From Palsa-1447 sp964509885 (lineage in GTDB: Bacteria; Verrucomicrobiota; Verrucomicrobiia; Opitutales; Opitutaceae), in assembly GCA_964509885.1 (NCBI GenBank), contig CAZDZL010000010.1:1-64000 (forward strand): a stretch of DNA of 64,000 nucleotides, read 5' to 3'. A program made the translations under genes and the position numbers. Shown one piece after another: positions 6,287 through 14,783 of the stretch (its first letter is position 1; every line of letters begins with the position of its first letter). Below the pieces are notes generated by a model, which saw nothing but the letters and a program-made list of their open reading frames with translations, was not told the origin of the DNA and did not search any database.

Positions 6287-7609
6287 CTATTTCGGGGTCT
6301 CGGCTTCCGGCGCCACGACGAAATGCCTCTGCTTCGGTTGACGTGCCGCATTTATCTTCGTCTCCAGCGAACCGATCTCCTCATCAAGTCGGTCCAGCTC
6401 TGCCTTTCTGCGCGATTCAAAATCTGAATTCTTGGCCGCCCAGTCGGGACAGTTGAAGAGCTGAACATTGCGCCAACGCTCGAAGTACAGGTTGTTTTTC
6501 TTCGCGACCATGGCCAGCAGCTCGTTGGATTGCCGTGTGATGGGCCCCGCCTTGTACGCAAGATTCCAGCCTTGCCCCAGATCGCTTGCCGTCACCGTGG
6601 CAGCTATCTCACCTTCGATCGTGACGGTGTACCTGCCTGCCGACAGGCCCTGTATCTTCAGCTCATAGTCGTTTAGGTCGTGGGTGATCGGTACGAGATT
6701 CAACACGGCTTCCGCCTTTGGATCCACCGGCATCGGCAGTGCCTCGTCAGCGCGGTCAAATGTCACGACACCACCCTCCACCTTGAGATTGCTTATGGTG
6801 CACGCCTGGACCGCCCCAAGGCTCTTATCCTGAGCGTTAATGGCGGCCCTGGAGACCAGCGGCGTTGCCCCCAAGGCCTTCAGGATTGCCCACGCCATTA
6901 TCGTGTGTCCGGCAGGCCCTGGATGGACCGAGTCGTCTCCGCCCCCGATGGTGGAGCGCGAGTTGACTATTGCCTGCATGTAGGGATCGAACTGATCCGC
7001 AAATTCCACGTTCTCGCGCTCCGCCATCGCCTTCAGCGCATCCGCAAATTTCCTAAGCGAGATATTCTTTATATCCTGGTCGGGATCGGGCCTTTTCTCC
7101 TCGATTGGTTGCGGGGTGAGGAAGACGGGCCTAGCGCCGCCGCTGCGCAGCATCCTTGCGATCTGCGTCTGGCTTTGAATGTACGCACGCAGAATGTCCG
7201 GGCGGAGCGCCTGATATTCGAAGTCGTTCATCCCAAAGTCCACGGTCACGACGGTGGGCCGGAGCGGAAGCACATCGCGCGCAAGTCCGAATTGGATAGG
7301 AGGGGTAACCATCTCCAGCTGGGTTTTGTCGTCGGAGGCGAAAAGCATCGTCTCGTTGATGTGCTGGCGCTGCCTCAGCCACGACGTATCGCCTCCCCAG
7401 CCGACGTTTCTAAACACCAGGTTCCACGTCGGGTGCCGGCTCAGTGTATAGGCCTCGATGTAGTTGGTGTAGAGCTGCTGCTGCGTGATGCTGTCTCCAA
7501 GGAAAACAACCCTGTCGCCGTCGTGGATGAAGAAGTCCCGTGCATCCGCACGATGCAGGGGCGCGACGAGGATTGCTAGGAGCAGAACGCCTCTTGCTGC
7601 TCGTGCCAT
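6287..7609 (-). CDS. Secreted SGNH/GDSL hydrolase
   Basis: 440 residues from the ATG at 7609, which starts a clear signal peptide (MARAARGVLLLAILVAPLHRADA). Block I is VVFLGDSIT with nucleophile Ser40, the block II/III glycine and asparagine are in NVGWGGDT and VDFGMND, and the DxxH pair is DDSVHPG near residue 228. The last ~90 residues form a charged helical tail (KAELDRLDEEIGSLETKINA, a likely coiled coil). The family hydrolyses acetyl or other esters of carbohydrates. An alternative start at 7666 sits directly behind a C8A8 tract. Upstream sequence AAAGGGACC before 7609 offers a weak ribosome site. It follows the GH172 gene in the same direction. Confidence 0.85.
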   Translation of the reverse strand: MARAARGVLLLAILVAPLHRADARDFFIHDGDRVVFLGDSITQQQLYTNYIEAYTLSRHPTWNLVFRNVGWGGDTSWLRQRQHINETMLFASDDKTQLEMVTPPIQFGLARDVLPLRPTVVTVDFGMNDFEYQALRPDILRAYIQSQTQIARMLRSGGARPVFLTPQPIEEKRPDPDQDIKNISLRKFADALKAMAERENVEFADQFDPYMQAIVNSRSTIGGGDDSVHPGPAGHTIMAWAILKALGATPLVSRAAINAQDKSLGAVQACTISNLKVEGGVVTFDRADEALPMPVDPKAEAVLNLVPITHDLNDYELKIQGLSAGRYTVTIEGEIAATVTASDLGQGWNLAYKAGPITRQSNELLAMVAKKNNLYFERWRNVQLFNCPDWAAKNSDFESRRKAELDRLDEEIGSLETKINAARQPKQRHFVVAPEAETPK

Positions 7610-7727
7610 GGTCCCTTTTATGCCGATGGGAATGGCCCGAGCCGTATTTGAATCGCTGGGTGTCATATTTTTTTTGGGGGGGGTTGGGAGAATCGACTAA
7701 AGTGTGCGAGTGTTGTCCGCGAGCGTA

Positions 7728-8900
7728 TCAGTGCCATTCCAATTCGTCGCGAGAAGGCAGTGTCGGGAATTTCTGGTGCGGCTCTGTTTGATACCAGAAG
7801 GCGACCGAGGCGATGTCATCCTGCAGCGGAAGGTAGCGCCCCCCTGATTGCCAGCCGAGATCCTGGATGGTGACCTTCAGCTCGCTTTCAAAGCGAACGG
7901 GGTCCGTTATGTGCCAGCGATAGAGGCTGAAGCGTTGCTGTGAGTCATAGAGGCCGTCCGGTCGAATGATTTGCGGTACGCCCGAATAGGGCGTGGTGAA
8001 CTCGGTATACCTCGTCTTGCCATCCGGACCGGTTCCCTCGAAGTCGTATGAGCCGCAGAAGTAGTCCTCCGTGCCCGTGCCACAGATCGTTGGGAACTCC
8101 TTGTCTCCGTTGATGAAGAACTTGACCTCGCCCTCCCCCCACCAGCCGGTGTTGTGCACGCCCACGGCGAGGTACGTCCCCACGTACTGACCGCGACCCT
8201 TAATCCCGTCCACGATCGTGTAGATCCCCTTGGCCTTTAGCGGATTTTCGCGGCGGAACTGCGCATGGAAATAGGCCGCATCGCCGGGAACCTCGGCCAG
8301 CGCGTAATTGACCTGATAGTAGAGGACCATGTTCTCCGCCGCCAGGTTCTCCAGGGTTATCCGGCATTTCTTGCGAAAAGGCATCTGCCAGTACGAATTG
8401 AACGCGCATCGAGGGTTCACGCATATCGGAATCGAGCTGATAAGGGCGCATCGGTCCCATTTTCCCCAGCCGCTGGCGAAGAAGTCCGCCACCGGCACCT
8501 CCACCGACGGGTCCGTCTCGTCGTCCCAATAAATTCTAAGGACCTCCAGCCGCCAATTTCCGGTCGGGGTCATCCAGATCTGCTGGATGCAACCGGGACC
8601 CTCGATATCGGCCACCGTGAAAACCTGGCCGGCCTTAATGGCCACGCTCGGGGACACCTTCCAGCCCTGTCCCAGCTCGCGCGAGGCATTGGCGCCGGTT
8701 CCCTCGGTGGCGGATCCCCCCTTCCCCTTCTCGCCCGTCGGATTCTCGGCACTTATGGATCGGGTTTGTGCCGGTGAGGTCCGGTACAGGTTGCCTAGGT
8801 TTGTACCCAGGCCGTTGAACGGTTCATCCGCTACCAGAGCGGTGGCCGAGGATAGGGTCCATGCAACCAACGCGGCGAAGTTTCGGGGTATTTTGTTCAT
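7728..8900 (-). CDS. Secreted GH172 (DUF2961) glycoside hydrolase
   Basis: 390 residues with a signal peptide ending about LSSATALVADE. It has the DUF2961 hallmarks: GCIQQIWMTP near residue 105, IYWDDETDPSVEVPVADFF, the CRITLENLA block, NTGWWGEGEVKFFINGDKEFPTI and the strongly conserved GTGTEDYF. Known GH172 enzymes act on fructose dianhydrides and D-arabinofuranosides using a jelly-roll fold; the two acidic residues are probably within the EGEVKF and GTEDYF segments. It sits at the head of a likely two-gene run with the SGNH hydrolase (118-base gap). Confidence 0.88.
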   Translation of the reverse strand: MNKIPRNFAALVAWTLSSATALVADEPFNGLGTNLGNLYRTSPAQTRSISAENPTGEKGKGGSATEGTGANASRELGQGWKVSPSVAIKAGQVFTVADIEGPGCIQQIWMTPTGNWRLEVLRIYWDDETDPSVEVPVADFFASGWGKWDRCALISSIPICVNPRCAFNSYWQMPFRKKCRITLENLAAENMVLYYQVNYALAEVPGDAAYFHAQFRRENPLKAKGIYTIVDGIKGRGQYVGTYLAVGVHNTGWWGEGEVKFFINGDKEFPTICGTGTEDYFCGSYDFEGTGPDGKTRYTEFTTPYSGVPQIIRPDGLYDSQQRFSLYRWHITDPVRFESELKVTIQDLGWQSGGRYLPLQDDIASVAFWYQTEPHQKFPTLPSRDELEWH

Positions 8901-8976
8901 TGAGGGAAAGCTCTCTTGCGGCCGTTCTGCTGGCGCTGCCGTCGCGCGATCAACCTGAGGAGTCGGCCTTCCTGTA

Positions 8977-9603
8977 TCAGCGAATCACCGGCCGGCCGTC
9001 GACCTCGATCCAGTCGACCCGCGAGCTGGCCGGGCTGCCGCCCCCGGCCGTAAGATCCGTAAAGCCGATCTCGTCCACTTTGCTCAGGTCGGGCGCGGGC
9101 GCCCAGTCTCCCTCGGTGACCGTAGCGATATCAAGGCGCCTCCAATGGATGTCGGAGAAGTTGAACTCGCGCACGCGCCAATCGTCCGACGCGTCGTCGT
9201 ACTGGTCGCTGACCAGCCATTTTCCGTCGGCCAGCTTGAGGACGATCCGGAGAAACCGGAAGCCCGACTGCTTGGAGCGCCAGCGCAGCTTGGCGTGGCC
9301 CGTGAGGTCCACGAACGAGCTCCTGTGGTGCAGGGTGACAACGGCGGGCCCGGTGCAGGTGCCGGTCCAGATGTAGTAGGGATCGTCGGCGGGCTGGTCA
9401 TGGTGGCTCTTCTTGACGCCGGCCTTGCCGGGTCCGTAAAGCGCCAGAACCAGATTTGGGTTCGCTATGTGCGCCTGGGTCACCGGCGTTTCCGGAGGCG
9501 TCTCCTTGAAGTCCTCCCGGAAGAACAGACCCGGGCGCCCGGCGTCCGCGGCCAAGGCCGCAGACGAGAGCAAAAGAGATAATACTCCGGTTTTGAACCT
9601 CAT
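8977..9603 (-). CDS. Exported hypothetical protein, possible carbohydrate-binding beta-sandwich
   Basis: 208 residues with signal peptide MRFKTGVLSLLLSSAALAAD. I do not recognise a named family. The body has the alternating strands and aromatic residues of a jelly-roll domain (TLHHRSSFVDLTGHAKLRWRSK, RFLRIVLKLADGKWLVSDQYDD, and the closing SSRVDWIEVDGRPV), as in CBM11-like modules. The start ATG at 9601-9603 overlaps the stop of the VOC gene as ATGA, so the two are translated together. Role inferred only as an extracellular ligand-binding protein. Confidence 0.6.
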   Translation of the reverse strand: MRFKTGVLSLLLSSAALAADAGRPGLFFREDFKETPPETPVTQAHIANPNLVLALYGPGKAGVKKSHHDQPADDPYYIWTGTCTGPAVVTLHHRSSFVDLTGHAKLRWRSKQSGFRFLRIVLKLADGKWLVSDQYDDASDDWRVREFNFSDIHWRRLDIATVTEGDWAPAPDLSKVDEIGFTDLTAGGGSPASSRVDWIEVDGRPVIR

Positions 9604-10109
9604 GTTCCCGGCGGCTGCCAGAGCTCAACCTTGTTTCCCTCCGGGTCCATGACCCAGCCGAATTTCCCGAAATCAGACTGCTCCACCTTGTCGAGCACCT
9701 GGCAGCCCTCTTCGCGAAGCAGCTTCAAGAGCCCGGGAAGGTCCGCCACGCGGTAGTTTATCATGAACGAGGAATTGCTCGGCGCGAAGTCGGAGCCGTC
9801 ACTGACCATCCAGGCGGTCTTTCCCTTGACGGGAACTCCCGCTGCGTCGACCCAGCTAAAGGACGTGCCACCCCAGGCCTTAACATCGATGCCGAGATGG
9901 GTCTTGTACCAGGCGCGCAGTTTGACCGGGTCCTTCGCCTTGATGAAGATCCCGCCGATTCCCGTCACTCGCTTGATAGGCGTTTGCTCCGGTTTGCTCG
10001 CGGTGGCATTCGCGCCGGGGGCAGGCTGCGGATCTTGGGCACGGACGGGGCAGAGGGACAGGGCGCCGATTGCGAAGGCGGCCCATACTGATTTTGTTTT
10101 CGTATGCAT
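9600..10109 (-). CDS. Exported VOC-family (glyoxalase-like) protein
   Basis: 169 residues from the ATG at 10109, preceded in frame only by a TTG at 10136. A signal peptide (KSVWAAFAIGALSLCPVRAQ) precedes a single VOC domain of about 120 residues: GIGGIFIKAKDPVKLRAWYKTHLGID, the strand SFMINYRVADLPGLLKLLREEGCQVL, and the closing FGKFGWVMDPEGNKVELWQP. The domain supplies metal-binding residues such as the final Glu, but one module alone is half of the usual paired-barrel active site. Export is unusual for this family. It is coupled to the unknown protein downstream (8977-9603). Confidence 0.8.
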   Translation of the reverse strand: MHTKTKSVWAAFAIGALSLCPVRAQDPQPAPGANATASKPEQTPIKRVTGIGGIFIKAKDPVKLRAWYKTHLGIDVKAWGGTSFSWVDAAGVPVKGKTAWMVSDGSDFAPSNSSFMINYRVADLPGLLKLLREEGCQVLDKVEQSDFGKFGWVMDPEGNKVELWQPPGT

Positions 10110-10314
10110 AGGCGAACCGTTGTGGTTATGGGGCAAGAGCGGGGGGGTTGCGAAGCCTAATTGAGGCCAGCACCTTTCGCTTCTATCAGTTTCCGTTCAT
10201 GCCTTGGCACCAAGATTCTTTCGCCTTCACTTTCCCCGCGAGCCTGAGTTCTTCTTGCTTGTTCTGAACCCTTGAACCCAAACCCAGTACCCCCGGCGGA
10301 GCGACCCACCTCAA

Positions 10315-10887
10315 ATGAAGAGCATTAAGGCAAGGATGGAGCTGGAACATCGGCAACGGGAAGCTCTGCTCTCTGCCTTGGGCGACCGCTTTCGGAAAAA
10401 CATGGGCCGCCACAAGGGCCTTGAATGGGACAGGGTACGGGCAAAGCTGGAGGCCAACGGGGGAAAGCTCTGGTCGCTCAATGAGATGGAGACGACGTGC
10501 GGGGAGCCCGACGTCGTGGGCCACGACAAGGCGACGGGCGAATACATCTTTGTCGATTGCTCGCCGGAAAGCCCGGCGGGCCGCACGGGCTATTGCTATG
10601 ACCGCGAGGCGCTGGATTCACGAAAGGAGCACAAGCCGAAAAACAACGTCGTCGACGTGGCGACGGCCATGGGCGTCGAGCTCTTGACCGAGGAAGAGTA
10701 TCGGGCTCTCCAGGAGTTGGGGACATTCGACACTAAGACCTCGAGCTGGATCAGGACCCCCACTGATTTCAGGAAGCTCGGCGGCGCCCTGTTTTGCGAC
10801 CGCCGCTTTGGCCGGGTCTTCGTATATCACAACGGCGCGCAGTCCTATTACAGCGCCAGGGGATTCCGTGCCTCGCTTAGGGTCTAG
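10315..10887 (+). CDS. DUF4256 domain-containing protein
   Basis: 190 residues without signal peptide. It matches DUF4256 along its whole length: LLSALGDRFRKNMGRHKGLEW, KLWSLNEMETTCGEPDVVG, YIFVDCSPESPAGRTGYCYDREALDSRKEHKP and the C-terminal GALFCDRRFGRVFVYHNGAQSYYSARGFR. The function of this widespread cytoplasmic family is not known. It is transcribed away from the VOC pair and converges with the glycosidase ending at 10973. No operon partner. Confidence 0.88.
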   Translation: MKSIKARMELEHRQREALLSALGDRFRKNMGRHKGLEWDRVRAKLEANGGKLWSLNEMETTCGEPDVVGHDKATGEYIFVDCSPESPAGRTGYCYDREALDSRKEHKPKNNVVDVATAMGVELLTEEEYRALQELGTFDTKTSSWIRTPTDFRKLGGALFCDRRFGRVFVYHNGAQSYYSARGFRASLRV

Positions 10888-10913
10888 GCAGCGCCGGGGC
10901 GATGACGACACTC

Positions 10914-10940
10914 CTGAGCCGGCATCCCGCCCTGGCTCAG
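10914..10940. terminator. Possible bidirectional hairpin between convergent genes
   Basis: CTGAGCC (10914-10920) and GGCTCAG (10934-10940) make a perfect 7-bp stem with a 13-base loop. It lies between the DUF4256 stop (10887) and the convergent glycosidase stop (10973). No T tract follows, so a terminator role is plausible but unproven. Confidence 0.4.
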
Positions 10941-10972
10941 CGAGACCCCTGCTCCTTGGCCTCTGCCTCTTC

Positions 10973-12781
10973 CTACCGTGATGCCAGGGGGTCGGACACG
11001 GCGAAAGCACGCAGGCTCGCAAGGCCGGACTTCCCCTTCGGGTCGCTTACGGAGTAGGTGATCCGGACCGGGCTGCCGGGAGCAAGTCCCCGGGGCGAGA
11101 CGTCGGCCACCGCCCACGAGAGGCCGCTCCAGATCTGGAGATCATAGTTGAGGCTCACCCCCAGTTCCCGTCCGCCCTGCTCGGCCCTCACGACGAGGAG
11201 CTTCCCCATCGGGGTGCCCGAGGGCGGCGCGCCCCCGCTGACGCGCCAGGGGCGGCCGTCTGTGCCGGACTGGCTGCACATAATCCTGAGTATTCCCGCC
11301 TGCGGGGTGAGCACCGTGGCCGAGACGGAGGCTGGGCCGGCGGCCAGGTCGGACGTCGCGAGCGGCTCGCTGGACCCGGGGATCCGCACGTCATCCTGGA
11401 GGCCGAGGTCCCAGCGCGGGTCCGCATAGGCCCCCGATCCCACCACGGCGAGCTGCCCGGGCCCGAGGCGCACGGCCCCGTTGGCCAGCTCCGGAACGTG
11501 CCCGGCATCCGTGAACAGCAGGTGTCTCGCCGCGTCCGGAGGAATCGGCAGCGGCACGCCCGCGACTGTGGCGCCGGGGTTGAGCACCGTGCAGACGTCG
11601 CCGCCGACGCCGTGCGCCAGGAAGCCGTAGGGCCTGCCGGAGCCGGGGTATTCGCCAAAGGTCGAGATCCCGCCCGCGGCCTGCAGCGGGTAATAGAGGC
11701 CCTGGGCCTTGGCGAACCACGCACGGTCGGCGGCGTCGAGGAGGGTCATGTCGCCGTAGTAGGTGTTCACGAGGCCGCCCCGGGCGGCCGACAGGACCAG
11801 CATCCCCTTCCAGGCGGCCTTGCCGCGGCGGTAGCACGTCCCGGTGTTCCCGATCATGAAGCCGCTGCTGTCTATCCGGGAGAGCGGGATGCCGTTCGCC
11901 GCGTACTGGAACACCATGGCGTCGCTGTAGACGTCGAGGGAGCGCCAGAAGTTGGCGCAGGGCACGTCGGAGGGCTTCGGGTCGCCGCAATAGAGGGAAT
12001 CAAAGGCATCGAGCCAGCGGCGGTCGATCGACATCGAGAACTTGGGCCAGGTGTCGCCGGTCTCGCCGCCGTAGCCGTTGTAGGCGATCAGGACGACCTC
12101 GGGATTGCGCGCCCTGAAGGCGACCAGCGCGTTCCGCCACGCATCGATGTTCAGGCGCTCGACCTCCGCCTTGCCGACCCGGGCGATCTCCGAGGGTGAG
12201 CCCGCGCCCATGTTGGCGAAGTCGAACTTGAAGAGCCGCACCCCCCGGTCGTACCACCTCTGCATCGTCTCGATCTGGTAGGCCAGGAAACCGCCCTCGT
12301 GCAGGCTCATGGCCAGGTTCAGGTAGCCTCCCATTGAGTCCCGCCATTCCGGCAGCGGCGTCAGCCATGGGCTTGCCGACCATCCGCAGACGTTCGTGGA
12401 GAGCCAGAGCCCGGGCTTCAGGCCCTGGGCGCGGCATGCGGCGAGGAAGCGGTCGGGGCCATCGGGCCAGCTCGCCCTGCGAAAGGTCCGGTAGCCTCCC
12501 TCCCGGTCAAACCAGGACATGTCGAGGAGGAAGTAGTCGAAACGGGCGCCGGCATCCCTCAGGCGCGACACCGCGGCCAGCTCGCGCATCGCGAGGGCCT
12601 CGTCAAGCGGCACCGTGTCGGACAACTCATCGTGCGCCGCCCAGGTGATGTACACCGACACCGGGTCTCCCGCGGCGACGCCGGCGCGGGCCGGCGAAAT
12701 GGCGAACGCGAGCGCCGCCGCGGCCAGCCAAGCCAGGCCGGCGCGCGCGGGGGCGGATCTCGCGGGGGCGCCGGGGGTCAT
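10973..12781 (-). CDS. Secreted clan GH-D-like glycosidase (alpha-galactosidase type)
   Basis: 602 residues with an Ala-rich signal peptide ending near AISPARAG. A TIM barrel follows that resembles clan GH-D (GH27/GH36/GH31 relatives): YFLLDMSWFDREGGY, the GLKPGLWLSTNVCGW strand, and VRLFKFDFANMG, whose Asp fits the catalytic nucleophile of the K-[FY]-D motif. A further acid in the DAFDSLYCGDPKPSD region may serve as acid/base. The C-terminal ~200 residues look like a beta-sandwich. Substrate is probably an alpha-linked hexoside, but this is inference. The start overlaps the stop of the AraC gene (ATGA), so enzyme and regulator are made from one transcript. Confidence 0.75.
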   Translation of the reverse strand: MTPGAPARSAPARAGLAWLAAAALAFAISPARAGVAAGDPVSVYITWAAHDELSDTVPLDEALAMRELAAVSRLRDAGARFDYFLLDMSWFDREGGYRTFRRASWPDGPDRFLAACRAQGLKPGLWLSTNVCGWSASPWLTPLPEWRDSMGGYLNLAMSLHEGGFLAYQIETMQRWYDRGVRLFKFDFANMGAGSPSEIARVGKAEVERLNIDAWRNALVAFRARNPEVVLIAYNGYGGETGDTWPKFSMSIDRRWLDAFDSLYCGDPKPSDVPCANFWRSLDVYSDAMVFQYAANGIPLSRIDSSGFMIGNTGTCYRRGKAAWKGMLVLSAARGGLVNTYYGDMTLLDAADRAWFAKAQGLYYPLQAAGGISTFGEYPGSGRPYGFLAHGVGGDVCTVLNPGATVAGVPLPIPPDAARHLLFTDAGHVPELANGAVRLGPGQLAVVGSGAYADPRWDLGLQDDVRIPGSSEPLATSDLAAGPASVSATVLTPQAGILRIMCSQSGTDGRPWRVSGGAPPSGTPMGKLLVVRAEQGGRELGVSLNYDLQIWSGLSWAVADVSPRGLAPGSPVRITYSVSDPKGKSGLASLRAFAVSDPLASR

Positions 12782-13662
12782 CTGGGCTCCAGCCGGTTGA
12801 TGCGTTGCCGGAACGCGCTCGGGAGCTGCCCGGTCTGGGTCCGGAAGAAACGGGTGAAGGCAGCCGAGTCGCCGAACCCGAGCTCATGGGCGATCTCGGT
12901 CAGGTTCCTGCGGGAATCCCGCATGAGCTCGATGATGCGGTGGAGGCGGTAGTTCCGAAGGTAGGAACCCAGGCTGAGGCTGAACGCGGAGCGAAAACGC
13001 GCCCGCAGCCGGCTCTCGGATACGTGGAGCTCGTCGGCGAGCTCGCGGATCGAGAGGTCGCCGGCCGTGGACCTCAGGCGGATCTCGATGGCGTTGAGCA
13101 GGTGCCGCGACCGGCTGTCCTCGGCCGTGGCCTGCGGCGCGGCGGACGTGCGCACGAGCGCGCGAAGCTGGGCCAGCAGGCGCGCCGCTCCCAATCCCAG
13201 CAGCTGGTTCGCAGCCTCGCCCCTGTCGGACTTGTACAGCCGGATGAGCGAGGCCATCTCGTCGAGCAGGTCGCCGCCAAACGAGAAGATCTTCCCGCGG
13301 AAATCCTCCAGGAGCTCCGGCTGGGGGGTCTCGAAGGTCAGGACCAGCCAGAGTATCCTCTCCGAGGCGGTCTCCGGGAAGGAGTGGAACTGGAAGGGGA
13401 AGATCATCAGCCCATGGCCGGGCTCCAGGGGGTAGAGGCTGCCGTCAATGCGGATGACCCCTGCGGTCTCGAGGTTGAAGATGACGACGAACCTGTGGTG
13501 CGGCCGCGATTCAAACGTCGCCTCCTGCAGCTCCCGGCGGGCGTTGCGCGAAAAGATGATGATGTTGTTCACCATGCAGACGTCGCAGTAGCTCCTCCCG
13601 GAAAAATAGCTCTGGGGCTTCGGGAATGCCTGGGCCTCGCGCCAGAGCGGATGGGGATTCAT
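12778..13662 (-). CDS. AraC-family transcriptional regulator
   Basis: 294 residues. An N-terminal cupin-like sensing domain (FESRPHHRFVVIFNLETAGVIRIDGSLYPLEPGHGLMIFPFQFHSFPE) precedes two C-terminal helix-turn-helix units. The first is GDLSIRELADELHVSESRLRARFRSAF (about 205-231) and the second is RNLTEIAHELGFGDSAAFTRFFRTQTG (about 258-284). It probably activates the glycosidase gene whose start codon overlaps its stop, in response to a sugar. It diverges from the Gfo/Idh operon at 13738 across a 75-base gap that likely holds both promoters. Confidence 0.9.
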   Translation of the reverse strand: MNPHPLWREAQAFPKPQSYFSGRSYCDVCMVNNIIIFSRNARRELQEATFESRPHHRFVVIFNLETAGVIRIDGSLYPLEPGHGLMIFPFQFHSFPETASERILWLVLTFETPQPELLEDFRGKIFSFGGDLLDEMASLIRLYKSDRGEAANQLLGLGAARLLAQLRALVRTSAAPQATAEDSRSRHLLNAIEIRLRSTAGDLSIRELADELHVSESRLRARFRSAFSLSLGSYLRNYRLHRIIELMRDSRRNLTEIAHELGFGDSAAFTRFFRTQTGQLPSAFRQRINRLEPR

Positions 13663-13737
13663 GGCCAGCCGGAAAAGACAAAGAATCGGCTAGAAATGCA
13701 AAGCAATTGGCCTTTCCGTTGGGCTATGCTGGCTCCG

Positions 13738-14775
13738 ATGGCCAAGTCCCGAATTGAGATCGCCCTGGTCGGGTGCGGGTTCATGGGCTCGATGCATGCC
13801 CAGGTGTACGCGCAGCTGCCGCGGGCCAGGCTGGCGGCGGTCGTCGATCCCCGCATTGCCGCCACCAAGGAAAATCTGGCCACGCTGGGCCTCGATGCAC
13901 CGGTGTATGCGACCCTTGCCGAGCTGCTCGCGCGGCACGCGCAGGTCGAAGCTGTGGATCTCTGCACGCCGTCGGACCGCCACGAGGCCGACGCGGTCCT
14001 GGCGCTCGACGCCGGGAAGCACCTGTTCTGCGAGAAGCCGCTCGCGCTCTCGCTGGAGGCAGCCGACAGGATCGTGGCCAAGGCTGCCGCGAAGGGCGCG
14101 ATCGCCCAGGTCGGCCTCTGCATCCGGTTCTGGCCCGAGTACCAGGCGCTGCGCGCCTTCGTGAAGGAATCCCGGGGCGGCAGGCTTCTCAGCCTGTCCC
14201 TGCAGCGCCAGGCGGGCCGCCCCGGCTACAGTGACCAGGAATGGCTCAACCGGTCCGACAGGTCCGGCGGCGCGGCGCTGGACCTCCACATCCACGACAC
14301 GGATTTTGTCCTGGCGCTCCTGGGGCGCCCGCAGGCGGTCACGTCGCGGGCGACCTTCGACTACAGCGGCCCGTCGCACATCTTCACCCTGTACCATTTC
14401 GAGGGCGTCTCGGTGTGCGCCGAGGGCGGCTGGAACTATCCGGCGGGCTGGGGCTTCAGGATGGCCTTCCAGGCCGTGTTTGAAAAGTGCTGCATCGACT
14501 TCGACTCCGGCGGCTCGCCCACCCTGCGCGTCACATGGAGCGAGGGGAAGCCCGAGGCGATGCCCTTCAAAGCGCCCGCCGCGGGCCAGTCGGCGTCCGG
14601 CGAGGGCAACATCTCCTCCCTCGGCGGGTACTTCAACGAGCTCGAGTACTTTGTCGACTGCCTCTGCGAGGGGCGCCAGACGGCCGACAGCACCCTGCCC
14701 CAGGCCCGGACATCGCTCGAGGTCGCCCTGGCGGAGATCCAGTCGGCAAAGAGCGGCCGGACCGTCGCCCTCTGA
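13738..14775 (+). CDS. Gfo/Idh/MocA-family NAD(P)-dependent oxidoreductase
   Basis: 345 residues. N-terminal Rossmann motif VGCGFMGSMHA (about 9-19), the second-strand Asp in AAVVDPR, and CEKPLALS with the catalytic Lys near residue 100. The C-terminal beta-sheet domain has GGAALDLHIHDTDFV with the His/Asp dyad of the family. It oxidises or reduces a sugar or inositol hydroxyl. The ATG at 13738 is chosen because the family begins just before the Rossmann strand; the frame upstream is antisense to the AraC gene. It is the first gene of a cytoplasmic-to-exported run (isomerase, then GH109-type protein) and divergent from AraC. Confidence 0.9.
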   Translation: MAKSRIEIALVGCGFMGSMHAQVYAQLPRARLAAVVDPRIAATKENLATLGLDAPVYATLAELLARHAQVEAVDLCTPSDRHEADAVLALDAGKHLFCEKPLALSLEAADRIVAKAAAKGAIAQVGLCIRFWPEYQALRAFVKESRGGRLLSLSLQRQAGRPGYSDQEWLNRSDRSGGAALDLHIHDTDFVLALLGRPQAVTSRATFDYSGPSHIFTLYHFEGVSVCAEGGWNYPAGWGFRMAFQAVFEKCCIDFDSGGSPTLRVTWSEGKPEAMPFKAPAAGQSASGEGNISSLGGYFNELEYFVDCLCEGRQTADSTLPQARTSLEVALAEIQSAKSGRTVAL

Positions 14776-14783
14776 CCCCTTCC

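Noticed and set aside
12805..13737. N-terminal extension of the Gfo/Idh frame
   Set aside because: It lies antisense to the AraC gene and has no protein pattern; the real gene starts at 13738.
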